The position numbers and the translations under genes were made by a program. The notes beneath the pieces are model-generated. The model ran no database searches, had not been told where the DNA came from, and saw only the letters and a program-made list of their open reading frames with translations. Below are positions 8,351 to 17,075 of a stretch of 64,000 nucleotides of DNA, piece by piece. How positions within the stretch are numbered: position 1 is the first letter of the stretch; the number at the start of each line of letters is the position of its first letter. The stretch spans positions 1 through 64,000 of the forward strand of contig CAZGFY010000002.1 in NCBI GenBank assembly GCA_964525015.1, written 5' to 3'. Origin of the DNA: RGIG3102 sp964525015. GTDB taxonomy: Bacteria > Bacillota > Clostridia > Oscillospirales > Ruminococcaceae.

Positions 8351-8385
8351 GTTAAAATAAAAAAACACAAAACATCAAGTAAGGA

Positions 8386-8397
8386 ATGGTTATGTAA
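8386..8397 (+). other. three-codon mini-ORF abutting the GTPase-NYN start
   Basis: ATG GTT ATG TAA directly follows AAGGA and ends immediately before the GTG start at 8398, in the same frame. The spacing puts the mini-ORF ATG too close to AAGGA for standard initiation, so it may be coincidence. A nearly identical arrangement precedes the pseudokinase gene at 18222. Confidence 0.3.
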
Positions 8398-10929
8398 GTG
8401 AAGAAGATAACAATAGGCATTTTAGCACACGTTGATTCTGGAAAAACCACTTTAAGTGAAGCTATGCTTTTTAAATCCGGAAATATTAAAAAGCTAGGCA
8501 GGGTTGATAATAAAGATGCCGTTTTAGACACTCACGATTTAGAAAAAAAGCGTGGGATAACGATATTTTCAAAACAAGCTGTTTTAAAATTAGATAAAAC
8601 TGAAATTTCTCTTTTAGACACTCCGGGGCATATCGATTTTTCAAGTGAGATGGAAAGAGTTTTATCTGTTTTAGACTATGCTATTTTAGTTATAAACGGC
8701 TCTGATGGAATTCAAAGCCATACTAAAACTCTATTTAATTTAATAAAAAAACATAGTATTCCAACCTTTATTTTTATAAATAAAATGGATTTAATCTCTG
8801 CTGATAAAGAAAAGGTTTTGAATAGCTTAAAAAATGAATTTAACCAAAATTGCATAGATTTTCTAGCTAGTAAATCTGAAATAAATGAAAAAGTTGCCCT
8901 TTCGGATGAAAATTTATTATCTGAATTTTTAGAAAAAAATGATATATCAAAAGAAAATATATCAAATGCAATACAAGAATGCAAAATATATCCTTGCTTT
9001 TTTGGCTCTGCTTTAAAGCTTGATAATGTTGATAATTTTGTAAATTTTATCGATGAATACACGATAGATAAAAATATTAAAGGCGATTTTTCAGCAAAGG
9101 TTTTTAAAATCACAAGAGATAAAGACAACACGCGACTTAGCTATATTAAGGTTTTATCTGGCGAAATTAAAATTAAAGAAGAAATAAATGGAGAAAAGAT
9201 AAATCAAATCAGAGTTTACAATGGAGAAAAATTCGAAAGCCTTGATAAGGCTAGTGCTGGTATGGTTTACGCCTTAGTTGGCTTATCAAAAAGCTATGTT
9301 GGCCAAGGAATTAATTTAACCGATAGCACAAATGCTCAAATTCAGCCAATTTTAAACTATTCTATTAATATTTTAAGTGGACAGGATACTATAAAAGTTT
9401 ATGAAGAATTAAAAACACTTCAAGACGAAGACCCTACTTTAAATATAGTGTGGAATGAAGAAACTAAAGAGATTAATATTCGCCTTATGGGGGATATTCA
9501 AATTGAAATACTCCAAAAGATTATAAAAGATAGATTTAATATCGAGCTTGAATTTTTAAAAGGCGAAATACTATATAAAGAAACTATTAAAAAGACAGTT
9601 GAAGGAGTTGGCCATTTTGAGCCACTTCGCCACTATGCCGAAGTAAGAGTTTTAATAGAGCCTTTATCTAGTGGAAAAGGGCTTATTGTTAATAGCGTTT
9701 GCAGTGAAGATATATTACCTAGAAATATTCAGCATTTAATTCTATCACATATATTAGAAATAAATCATAAGGGAAGTTTAATAGGTGCAAGTTTAACCGA
9801 TGTTAAAATTTCTTTAGTAAATGGCAGACATCATATAAAGCACACCGAAGCTGGAGATTTTAGAGAAGCTATTTTTAGAGCAATCCAGCAAGCCTTAAGA
9901 AAATCTGAAAGCGAAATCCTAGAGCCATATTATAATTTTGAAATAGAGCTCCCTTCTGAAAATTTAGGCAGATTAATGGCAGATATGCAAAAATTTAAAG
10001 CCAGCTTTAATCCTGCTCAAATAAATAACGATACAGCCATTTTAAAAGGAAAATGCCCTGCTATTAATTTAATTAATTATAATAATGTATTAATAGGATA
10101 CACTAAAGGCCTTGGAAAACTAAGCTTTGAAATGCTAGGATATCTACCTTGCCATAATGAAAAAGAATTAATTGAATTATATAATTACAACTATCAAGAT
10201 TATCTGTATTCTAATCCAAACTCAGTTTTTTGCCAAAATGGTAAGGGCTTTATTGTTGATTATACACAGGTTGAAGATTATGCACACACCACACCTTTTT
10301 TAACAAAGGAAGTTGAAATTGTTGAAAAAAATATTATTCAAAACAATGCAATAAAACATTATTCATCACTCACAGCTGATAAAGAGTTATTAAAAATATT
10401 TGAAAGAACTTACGGCAAAATAAAAACTGACTCATTTTTAGCCTTTAATAAGCAAAATAGTATAAACAAAACAAATCCGATAGATTTAATTGGGCTTGTA
10501 TCATATGATGAGTATTTATTAGTTGACGGATATAATATAATATTCGCTTTTGAAGAATTAAAAAATCTTGCAAAGGATAATATAGACGCTGCTAGAGATA
10601 AGCTAATGGATATACTTTGCAATTACCAAGGCTTTAAGCAATGCGAAGTTGTGCTAGTTTTTGATGCATATAAAGTTAAAGGTGGAAAAACTAATATTGA
10701 AAAATACCATAATATAACCGTTGTTTACACTAAAGAAGCTGAAACTGCTGATATGTATATAGAAAAAGCAACTAAACAGCTTTCTAAAAACAAAAAAGTA
10801 AGGGTTGCCACTTCTGATGCTTTACAGCAGATGATAATTTTAGGGCACGGTGCTTTAAGAATTTCTGCACAAAGCTTTGAAAGAGAGATTAAAGAGATAG
10901 AAAAAGCCATACAAGAGTTTTGCATATAA
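8398..10929 (+). CDS. Tet(M)-like ribosomal GTPase fused to a YacP/Rae1-type NYN nuclease domain
   Basis: An 843-residue fusion. Residues 1 to about 600 follow the EF-G-like ribosomal protection family: G1 AHVDSGKT (10-17), RGITI (52-56), DTPGH (74-78), NKMD (128-131), a domain IV segment with GHFEPLRHYAEV, and a domain V-like segment starting at EPYYNFEIELP. Residues of about 700-843 are a NYN/PIN domain of the YacP (Rae1) type, with LVDGYN (Asp710), VLVFDAY (Asp756), EAETAD (Glu782, Asp785) and ATSD (Asp807), so all the acidic active-site positions are present. Rae1 in Bacillus cuts mRNA in the ribosomal A site. A ribosome-entering GTPase that carries its own nuclease is the natural inference. 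It may protect or rescue ribosomes rather than confer tetracycline resistance. The GTG start follows AAGGA by 12 bases. Confidence 0.85.
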   Translation: MKKITIGILAHVDSGKTTLSEAMLFKSGNIKKLGRVDNKDAVLDTHDLEKKRGITIFSKQAVLKLDKTEISLLDTPGHIDFSSEMERVLSVLDYAILVINGSDGIQSHTKTLFNLIKKHSIPTFIFINKMDLISADKEKVLNSLKNEFNQNCIDFLASKSEINEKVALSDENLLSEFLEKNDISKENISNAIQECKIYPCFFGSALKLDNVDNFVNFIDEYTIDKNIKGDFSAKVFKITRDKDNTRLSYIKVLSGEIKIKEEINGEKINQIRVYNGEKFESLDKASAGMVYALVGLSKSYVGQGINLTDSTNAQIQPILNYSINILSGQDTIKVYEELKTLQDEDPTLNIVWNEETKEINIRLMGDIQIEILQKIIKDRFNIELEFLKGEILYKETIKKTVEGVGHFEPLRHYAEVRVLIEPLSSGKGLIVNSVCSEDILPRNIQHLILSHILEINHKGSLIGASLTDVKISLVNGRHHIKHTEAGDFREAIFRAIQQALRKSESEILEPYYNFEIELPSENLGRLMADMQKFKASFNPAQINNDTAILKGKCPAINLINYNNVLIGYTKGLGKLSFEMLGYLPCHNEKELIELYNYNYQDYLYSNPNSVFCQNGKGFIVDYTQVEDYAHTTPFLTKEVEIVEKNIIQNNAIKHYSSLTADKELLKIFERTYGKIKTDSFLAFNKQNSINKTNPIDLIGLVSYDEYLLVDGYNIIFAFEELKNLAKDNIDAARDKLMDILCNYQGFKQCEVVLVFDAYKVKGGKTNIEKYHNITVVYTKEAETADMYIEKATKQLSKNKKVRVATSDALQQMIILGHGALRISAQSFEREIKEIEKAIQEFCI

Positions 10930-10965
10930 TTGCATAATCTTGCAATTCATTTATGAATAATTATT

Positions 10966-11012
10966 AAAATATGCATTTAAAACCTAGGTTTTAATGCATA
11001 TTTTTTATTATT
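10966..11012 (+). terminator. terminator of the GTPase-NYN gene
   Basis: A long hairpin with the paired cores ATGCATTTAAAACC and GGTTTTAATGCAT around a TA turn is followed by a T run, about 40 bases after the stop codon. Confidence 0.75.
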
Positions 11013-11081
11013 TTATGTATTTTTAGTTATTGTGCACAATATATATGATGTATATTTTTTAATATTTATGCATAAAATATG

Positions 11082-11110
11082 TTGATTTATTCATTTTCTG
11101 ATGATATAAT
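11082..11110 (+). promoter_or_regulatory. promoter of the amino-acid ABC operon
   Basis: TTGATT (11082-11087), 17-base spacer, perfect TATAAT (11105-11110), with a leader of about 45 bases to the start codon. I saw no riboswitch in the leader. Confidence 0.7.
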
Positions 11111-11161
11111 ACTAAACATAGAAACAAAATAAATTCAAAACAAATACAGGAGATAATGATT

Positions 11162-12031
11162 ATGAAAAAACTTTTAGCAATTGCACTTAGTGCAGTATTA
11201 TTAATGGGACTAACTGCTTGTTCTAGCAGTGAAGAAACAGCCGAAACGCAAACAACAGCCCAAACAACAACGACAGAGCCAGCTAATAAATATGAAGAAG
11301 TTATGGCGAGTGGAAAATTAGTTGTGGCAATGAGCCCTGACTTTGCACCTTATGAATTTTTAAATTTAGAAACAGGTGAAGTTGTTGGTGCAGAAGTTGA
11401 GCTAGCAAAATACATAGCAGATTATTTAGGACTAGAACTTGTTATCGAACAAATGGACTTCTCTTCTTGCCTTGCAGCAGTTCCAGCAGGCAAAGTTGAT
11501 ATATCAATTTCAGGCTTTGGCCAAACTCCAGAAAGAGCTGAAAACCTAGAGTTCTCAGTTGGCTACAAATGGGAAGATGAAACAGGCGATTCTGGGCAAA
11601 CATTCGTTGTTTTAGAAGAAAATAAAGATTTATATAAAACACCTGAAGATTTATCAGGAAAAGTTGTTTCAGCACAATCTGCATCACTTCAAGAAGGCTT
11701 TGTATATGAGCAAATGCCAGAAGATGTTATCTATGAGCCAGTAACTTCTACTAATGATGGAATTATGCAACTTATAACTGGTAAAATCGATGCATTCGTT
11801 AGCACATCAAGTTCTGCTGAACAATATCAGGCAAACTATCCAGAACTTCATATTGCAGATTTCAGATTTGAATATGTATCACCTGGAACAGTTGCAATTG
11901 GTATGAAAGGCGAAACTGAATTAATGGCAGCTGTTAGTGAAGCTATCACAAAAGCTACTGAAGAAGGCTTATTCCCTATCTGGGAGCAAGAAGCTGAAGA
12001 ATTAGCTGAATCATTAGGTGTAGAAAACTAA
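11162..12031 (+). CDS. amino-acid ABC transporter substrate-binding lipoprotein
   Basis: A 289-residue family 3 solute-binding protein (PF00497). The signal peptide ends in lipobox LTAC with Cys20, followed by a Ser/Thr/Glu-rich linker. The binding domain shows SPDFAPYEFL, VGAEVELAKYIADYLG, DISISGFGQTPERAENLEFS and the hinge around residue 200. It should sit on the outer membrane face and deliver a polar amino acid to the permease. An ATG at 11156 is in frame but only three bases after the AGGAG; the ATG at 11162 has better spacing. Ligand not determinable from the sequence. Confidence 0.9.
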   Translation: MKKLLAIALSAVLLMGLTACSSSEETAETQTTAQTTTTEPANKYEEVMASGKLVVAMSPDFAPYEFLNLETGEVVGAEVELAKYIADYLGLELVIEQMDFSSCLAAVPAGKVDISISGFGQTPERAENLEFSVGYKWEDETGDSGQTFVVLEENKDLYKTPEDLSGKVVSAQSASLQEGFVYEQMPEDVIYEPVTSTNDGIMQLITGKIDAFVSTSSSAEQYQANYPELHIADFRFEYVSPGTVAIGMKGETELMAAVSEAITKATEEGLFPIWEQEAEELAESLGVEN

Positions 12032-12040
12032 TAAAAAATT

Positions 12041-12074
12041 AATTTCTGCCTATTTTAAAATAGGCAGAAATTTT
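12041..12074 (+). terminator. intra-operon terminator after the binding-protein gene
   Basis: AATTTCTGCCTATTTT pairs with AAAATAGGCAGAAATT, followed by Ts, between the binding-protein stop and the permease ribosome site. It probably attenuates, giving more binding protein than permease. Confidence 0.7.
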
Positions 12075-12092
12075 ATAAGTAAGGAGAAAATA

Positions 12093-12812
12093 ATGCTGGA
12101 GAATATTATTGGTATTTTAGAAAAATACGGACATCTATTTGTTGGTGGTGTACTAACAACTTTGCAGTATTCAGCTGTTGCTGTTATCGGTGGTGTATTT
12201 TTTGGAATAATAATTGCTTTTATGAAAACAAGTGATTTTTCACTAGGCAGTTTTAAAAAATTTAAATCAATCGCAAACACATATGTGGGAAAATTCAAAC
12301 CCTTAAAATTAATTTCAACTATATATATTGAAGTTTTAAGGGGAACACCTATACTATTACACCTATACTTTTTCTACTACTACTTTGAAAATTTAGCACC
12401 ATTTGAGTTAACTAAATTTCAAGCTATCAGTTTAGCTTTAATATGTAATAGTGCAGCTTATGTATCAGAGATTTTCCGTTCTGGTATTGAATCAGTTGAT
12501 AAAGGGCAATTAGAAGCTGCAAGATGTCTTGGCCTTAGCAAAACTCAAGCTATGATAAAAGTTGTATTGCCACAGGCTGTTAAAAATATTCTGCCAGCCC
12601 TTGGTAATGAATTTATAATGATGATTAAAGAAACATCCCTTGCATCAACATTCTTTGCAGGCGAAATTATGAGTCAATACAAAGTTGTTTCTTCTGGAAC
12701 ATTTTTAATTATTGAACCGTTGATGATAATAGGTGTTATATATCTTGTTTTAACATTTAGTATGAGTAAACTTGTTGGAATATTAGAAAGGAAGATGGCT
12801 GAAAGTGATTAA
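12093..12812 (+). CDS. amino-acid ABC transporter permease
   Basis: A 239-residue permease of the HisM/GlnP class with about five membrane spans. The cytoplasmic loop EAARCLGLSKTQAMIKVVLPQA carries the EAA motif that docks on the ATPase. The conserved LRGTPILLHLYFFYYY is near residues 85-100. A somewhat long loop (about residues 45-75) separates the first two spans. AAGGAG lies eight bases before the start. Its stop overlaps the start of the ATPase gene, so the two are translationally coupled. Confidence 0.9.
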   Translation: MLENIIGILEKYGHLFVGGVLTTLQYSAVAVIGGVFFGIIIAFMKTSDFSLGSFKKFKSIANTYVGKFKPLKLISTIYIEVLRGTPILLHLYFFYYYFENLAPFELTKFQAISLALICNSAAYVSEIFRSGIESVDKGQLEAARCLGLSKTQAMIKVVLPQAVKNILPALGNEFIMMIKETSLASTFFAGEIMSQYKVVSSGTFLIIEPLMIIGVIYLVLTFSMSKLVGILERKMAESD

Positions 12813-13530
12813 AGTTAATAATTTACATAAAAAATTTGGTGATTTAGAAGTTTTAAAAGGTGTTAGTGAACATATTAAAAAAGGAGAAATCGTAACAATT
12901 ATTGGGCCATCAGGTTCTGGTAAGAGCACATTTCTTCGCTGTTTAAACCTTTTAGAAGAGCCAACTAGTGGTGATATTATATTTGAGGATATTAACATAG
13001 TTGAGGATAAACTTGATATTGATATCCACAGACAAAAAATGGGGATGGTTTTCCAGCATTTTAATGTTTTTCCGCATATGACTGTTTTAGAAAATATCAC
13101 AATGGCACCAATACTTTTAAAGAAAATATCAAAAGAAGAAGCTGAAAAAACAGCGGATGAGCTTTTAAAAAGAGTTGGATTATTTGATAAAAAAATGGAG
13201 TACCCACGCCGTCTATCTGGTGGCCAAAAACAAAGGCTTGCTATTATTAGAGCCCTTGCTATGAACCCTGATGTTATGCTTTTTGATGAACCTACTTCAG
13301 CTCTAGACCCTGAAATGGTAGGCGAAGTTTTAGAAGTTATTAAAAGTCTTGTAAGTGATGGAATAACAGCCGTTATCGTAACTCATGAAATGGGATTTGC
13401 AAAAGAAGTTTCGGATAGAGTTTTATTTATGGATGAGGGTATAATTGCAGAATCAGGAAGCCCAAAAGATATCTTTGAATTCCCACAAAACGAAAGAACT
13501 AAAGAGTTTCTAAGCAAGGTTTTATATTAA
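12805..13530 (+). CDS. amino-acid ABC transporter ATP-binding protein (GlnQ-like)
   Basis: A 241-residue polar-amino-acid ABC ATPase with all motifs intact: Walker A GPSGSGKST, Q-loop VFQHFNVFPHMT, signature LSGGQKQR, Walker B MLFDEPTSALDPE and the switch histidine in VTHEM. It energises the permease encoded just upstream. It starts at GTG 12805, overlapping the permease stop by eight bases. A terminator follows. Confidence 0.93.
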   Translation: MIKVNNLHKKFGDLEVLKGVSEHIKKGEIVTIIGPSGSGKSTFLRCLNLLEEPTSGDIIFEDINIVEDKLDIDIHRQKMGMVFQHFNVFPHMTVLENITMAPILLKKISKEEAEKTADELLKRVGLFDKKMEYPRRLSGGQKQRLAIIRALAMNPDVMLFDEPTSALDPEMVGEVLEVIKSLVSDGITAVIVTHEMGFAKEVSDRVLFMDEGIIAESGSPKDIFEFPQNERTKEFLSKVLY

Positions 13531-13534
13531 AATT

Positions 13535-13562
13535 AAAAACTGCATTAATTTGCAGTTTTTCT
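13535..13562 (+). terminator. terminator of the ABC transporter operon
   Basis: AAAAACTGCA and TGCAGTTTTT form a ten-pair stem with a six-base loop, followed by Ts. Confidence 0.75.
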
Positions 13563-13659
13563 TTTGTAAAAAATTGAAATTATCAATAAAAAACCGTAGA
13601 AAAATTATAAGTTTTTACAAAAAATTTTTTCACTCTATACAAAAGAGTATTTTAAATAG

Positions 13660-13665
13660 TATAAT
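13660..13665 (+). promoter_or_regulatory. candidate -10 element of the M20 amidohydrolase gene
   Basis: A perfect TATAAT lies 38 bases before the start codon. I see no convincing -35 hexamer at the right distance, so this promoter may be weak or activator-dependent. Confidence 0.4.
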
Positions 13666-13703
13666 GTATCTATTATTATAAAATAACTAAAAGGAGAATA
13701 TAA

Positions 13704-15050
13704 ATGGACAAAATTGAACAGCGTATTTTAGAAATCATCGATAACAACAGTGATAAAATCAAAGAAATAGGACGACATATTTTTTGCAATGCCGAAATGG
13801 GATATAAAGAATTTAAAACAGCTAAACTTTTTTCTGATGAAATGAAAAAACTAGGGCTTACAACTAAGGAAAATCTAGCTATAACAGGCGTTAAAAGTTA
13901 CTTAAAAGACACTAAAGAAGATATAACAATCAGCGTTATGGGCGAGCTTGACGCACTACCAATTCCTAATCATCCAGATGCTAATAAAGAAACGGGAGCT
14001 TCACACTGTTGTGGACATAATGCCCAAATGGCTGGAGTAATAGGAGCGGCCCTTGCTTTAACAGACCCTGAAGTAAAGGCTAGTTTAGATGGAAACATTG
14101 TATTCTTCGCAACTCCTGCTGAAGAGTTTGTAGATATTGAATTTAAAAAATCTTTAATGCAAGAAGGCAAAATCAAATACGGTGGTGGTAAAGCCGAACT
14201 TATTCGCTTAGGCGAGCTTGATGATATCGATGTAACTATTGGTCACCACACAATGACACAACTTGAAGTTGCCTTATGTAATAATTCAACTAATGGTTTT
14301 GTTAATAAAATGGTTAAATTCAAAGGGGTTCAATCACACGCTGCTGGATACCCACATAAAGGTGTTGACGCTTTTGCAGCTTTCAATGTTGCAACAACGG
14401 CACTTGATGCGCAAAGAGAATCTTTTAGAGATAGCGACACTGTAAGAGTTCACGGATTTATAACCAATGGTGGTGACGCCGTTAATGTTATTGCTGATGA
14501 AATAAGGGCTGAATATTCAGTTAGAGCAAAAACTATCGAAGGATATGTTGATGCAAGCAAAAAATTCGATAGAAGTATGAAGGCTGGTGCAATAGCACTT
14601 GGAGCAGGAGTTGAAATCGAAACTTTCCCTGGCTACTTCCCTGTTATCCCTTGCCCTGAAACTAGTGCTTTAACAGATGCAATTGATTTAGTGTGTAAAG
14701 AAACAGGGTATGTTGATTTCACGCCACATATGCCTTCACATATAACAGGCTCAACTGATTTTGGCGAACTATCTTCAATTATGCCACTACTTCAATTTAA
14801 CACAGGTGGATACTCTGGAATGCTTCATAACGATGATATAAGAGTTACTAATGAAGATTTAGCATATGTTACAACTGCTAAAATATTTGCTTTAACTGCC
14901 TATAATCTGTTAAAAGATAATGCTAAAAATGCTAAAAATCTAATTGAAGTATTTAATCCTGTTTTAACAAAAGAAAGCTTTATTAAACATATGGAGAGTA
15001 TGTCTGGAACTGAGAAACTAGAAATTAATCAACTACCAGTATTAGATTAA
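13704..15050 (+). CDS. M20-family amidohydrolase (AbgB-like)
   Basis: A 448-residue M20D metallohydrolase related to aminobenzoyl-glutamate utilisation and N-acyl-amino-acid amidohydrolases. Seen in order: GELDALPIP, SHCCGHNAQMAG (metal-binding Cys/His), ATPAEEF with the catalytic glutamate pair, IGHHTM, the dimerisation domain with GVQSHAAGYPHKGVDAF, and a final metal histidine in GGYSGMLHNDD. It should release an amino acid from an N-acyl, N-aroyl or dipeptide substrate in the cytoplasm. It lies directly after the amino-acid ABC transporter but behind a terminator, so a shared substrate is a reasonable but unproven idea. Confidence 0.88.
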   Translation: MDKIEQRILEIIDNNSDKIKEIGRHIFCNAEMGYKEFKTAKLFSDEMKKLGLTTKENLAITGVKSYLKDTKEDITISVMGELDALPIPNHPDANKETGASHCCGHNAQMAGVIGAALALTDPEVKASLDGNIVFFATPAEEFVDIEFKKSLMQEGKIKYGGGKAELIRLGELDDIDVTIGHHTMTQLEVALCNNSTNGFVNKMVKFKGVQSHAAGYPHKGVDAFAAFNVATTALDAQRESFRDSDTVRVHGFITNGGDAVNVIADEIRAEYSVRAKTIEGYVDASKKFDRSMKAGAIALGAGVEIETFPGYFPVIPCPETSALTDAIDLVCKETGYVDFTPHMPSHITGSTDFGELSSIMPLLQFNTGGYSGMLHNDDIRVTNEDLAYVTTAKIFALTAYNLLKDNAKNAKNLIEVFNPVLTKESFIKHMESMSGTEKLEINQLPVLD

Positions 15051-15058
15051 TACATAAA

Positions 15059-15090
15059 GATAGGCTGTTTTAATTAAACAGCTTATTTTT
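15059..15090 (+). terminator. terminator of the M20 amidohydrolase gene
   Basis: GCTGTTT (15064-15070) and AAACAGC (15076-15082), extended by flanking AT pairs and followed by a T run. Confidence 0.65.
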
Positions 15091-15163
15091 TATTGAAATT
15101 AATAGTTTAAAATGGTAAAATATATATGCTTTTTATTAAACAAAAAAAGAAAGGTTAAGATAT

Positions 15164-16237
15164 ATGAAAAAATGTTCACTTTGCGACACCCTAATTATAG
15201 GAAATACCTGCCCTAATTGCGGAATGAGAATAGATGATGGAAATGCCAGCACTACTCAAGCTAATAATGCTAGGTATAATACAACTAATCAAAATTACAA
15301 CACTACAAACAATCAAAGCTATAACACTAATAGTAGTAAAACACTTAATAATCCTGAATTTAACTCTTCAAACACACGCCAGTTTGGAACAAGTAAACCT
15401 AAAAAGCCAATGAGTAGATTTTCTAGAACCTTAATATCTGCTGGCTTTATTCTGCTTTTTTCTGTTGCGTCAGAATTTTTAGACGGCTCTTTCTCTGAGC
15501 CAGTAGCGCCTGAGCCTGATTATGATTACAATCAAATAATGGAAAATATCGATAATTATAATGAAAACTATAATGATACACAAGAAGATATGCAAGGTAT
15601 TCTTGAAGGAATAGATATTCCAAATCTTGAAGAATACGAAACTGGCCAATTATACTGGCAGGATGAATACGATTATATGCTAGAATTTTCTAGTGCTAGT
15701 GAATATTATATGAGCTACTACCCAGGTACTCATTTAGTTGGGCTTGATATTCCTGCTGGTGATTACATATTAAGAATTGAAATGTTTGATGAAGGACGTG
15801 TTCCAGACACTATTATTTTAAATGGTGAAAGTTTAGAAATTTCCCAAGATATGTTTTTAACTTTCGCTAACGGAGATGTATTCCAGTTTGTCGGTGGTCA
15901 TGGATTTAATTTATCTTCATTTAATAATCAAGATTTAATATACCTAGATACAGTTCCAAAAAATGATGAATTTTATGCGTATTCAGTATCAAGCGAAATC
16001 ACAGTTGGAAATGAAGTTTCGGCTAATACATATGATGTGCAGCTATTTGCTTATGAAGATGCTATAATAGAAATAAATTATCCTGAAGGATATGCATTGC
16101 AGGATTTTTCTATCTCTTTAACTCCTGATGATTACTTCTTTGATAATCTAATTCTTCCAGAAGGTACAGTTTTAAATGGCGATACGCCTTTTGATTTACA
16201 GGTTTCTCCTTTTAATGTAATTAGCCTTATTTCTTAA
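15164..16237 (+). CDS. zinc-ribbon, single-span membrane protein of unknown function
   Basis: A 357-residue protein I cannot name. Residues 1-20 form a small zinc ribbon (CSLCDT and CPNCGM). A low-complexity Asn/Thr/Gln/Tyr-rich linker follows (about 27-75), then a basic patch and one membrane span (about 90-110). The acidic outer part is Asp/Glu/Tyr-rich and contains LVGLDIPAGDYIL near residue 190, a motif seen in small beta-sandwich domains of Firmicute surface proteins. A second, weaker copy of that module seems to cover residues 270-357. This implies a cytosolic metal-binding tip and an exported beta domain. It is 18 bases upstream of the EcsC-family gene, so probably in one operon. Confidence 0.6.
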   Translation: MKKCSLCDTLIIGNTCPNCGMRIDDGNASTTQANNARYNTTNQNYNTTNNQSYNTNSSKTLNNPEFNSSNTRQFGTSKPKKPMSRFSRTLISAGFILLFSVASEFLDGSFSEPVAPEPDYDYNQIMENIDNYNENYNDTQEDMQGILEGIDIPNLEEYETGQLYWQDEYDYMLEFSSASEYYMSYYPGTHLVGLDIPAGDYILRIEMFDEGRVPDTIILNGESLEISQDMFLTFANGDVFQFVGGHGFNLSSFNNQDLIYLDTVPKNDEFYAYSVSSEITVGNEVSANTYDVQLFAYEDAIIEINYPEGYALQDFSISLTPDDYFFDNLILPEGTVLNGDTPFDLQVSPFNVISLIS

Positions 16238-16255
16238 TTTAAAACTTGAGGTTTT

Positions 16256-17038
16256 ATGAAAAATAATAATCAAAAAGAACTTATTAACGTAATTAATAAA
16301 GAAAATAAATTTATAAAGTCATCAATGAAGCCACTAGATATAAAAATTGTTAATGATATTAAAGAAAAGGTGCCAACGAAATTAGAACAAACTTTAGAAA
16401 AAGCATTTTTAAAGGCATTCGATATAGTTTTTATAAAAGGCACTAATCTTATTGAAAAATCTTATTCTAAAGAAAAGATTTTAAATGAATATCTAAAAAA
16501 TGATGAAAAAACATTGAAATATAACGATAGAAAATCTTTAAAATATATAAATTCCAAATCTAATAGTAAGGCTAATATAAATATTGCATTTTCAACTTTT
16601 AAAGGCGCAGGATTTGGCATTTTAGGAATAGGACCTATGGATATTCCTTTGTTTTTATCACAAATATTAAAATCCATTTACGAAATCTCTATTTCATTTG
16701 GGTATGACTATACGCAAGAAAAAGAAAAAATTTTTATCCTTAAAATTATATACACCTCACTTTTGGAAGATAACAGAATAATATCCAATAATATTATTCT
16801 TGATAAAATGATAAGAAATGATAATGAATATAAACAGTATCATTTAGAAGATGAAATCAAAAATGTTTCTAATATCCTCTGCACTAAATTATTAGTTTCA
16901 AAATTTGTTCAAGGCTTACCTCTTATAGGAGTAGCCGGTGGTGTATACGACGGGATATTTCTTGATAAAATACTAAAATTTGCAAAACTAAAATACTATC
17001 ATAGATATTTATATAATAAAACCTTAAATAATATTTAA
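16256..17038 (+). CDS. EcsC-family protein
   Basis: A 260-residue protein matching the EcsC family (PF12787), whose founder is the third gene of the Bacillus ecs ABC-transporter operon and has no firm biochemical role. The family core is visible: a glycine-rich amphipathic stretch GAGFGILGIGPMDIPLFLSQ (about residues 118-137), the central segment ending in LLEDNRI, and a second hydrophobic glycine-rich stretch FVQGLPLIGVAGGVYDG near residue 225. No EcsA/EcsB partner is adjacent. GAGG precedes the ATG. It follows the zinc-ribbon membrane protein closely and ends at a strong terminator. Confidence 0.75.
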   Translation: MKNNNQKELINVINKENKFIKSSMKPLDIKIVNDIKEKVPTKLEQTLEKAFLKAFDIVFIKGTNLIEKSYSKEKILNEYLKNDEKTLKYNDRKSLKYINSKSNSKANINIAFSTFKGAGFGILGIGPMDIPLFLSQILKSIYEISISFGYDYTQEKEKIFILKIIYTSLLEDNRIISNNIILDKMIRNDNEYKQYHLEDEIKNVSNILCTKLLVSKFVQGLPLIGVAGGVYDGIFLDKILKFAKLKYYHRYLYNKTLNNI

Positions 17039-17041
17039 TCA

Positions 17042-17075
17042 AAAAGCAACGGCGCCTTATAGCTCCGTTGCTTTT
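17042..17075 (+). terminator. terminator of the EcsC operon
   Basis: AAAAGCAACGG (17042-17052) pairs with CCGTTGCTTTT (17065-17075) immediately after the stop codon. Confidence 0.8.

Noticed and set aside
8398..10929. Plain tetracycline-resistance determinant on a mobile element
   Set aside because: Base composition matches the neighbours, there are no integrase or conjugation genes, and the C-terminal NYN domain sets it apart from Tet(M).
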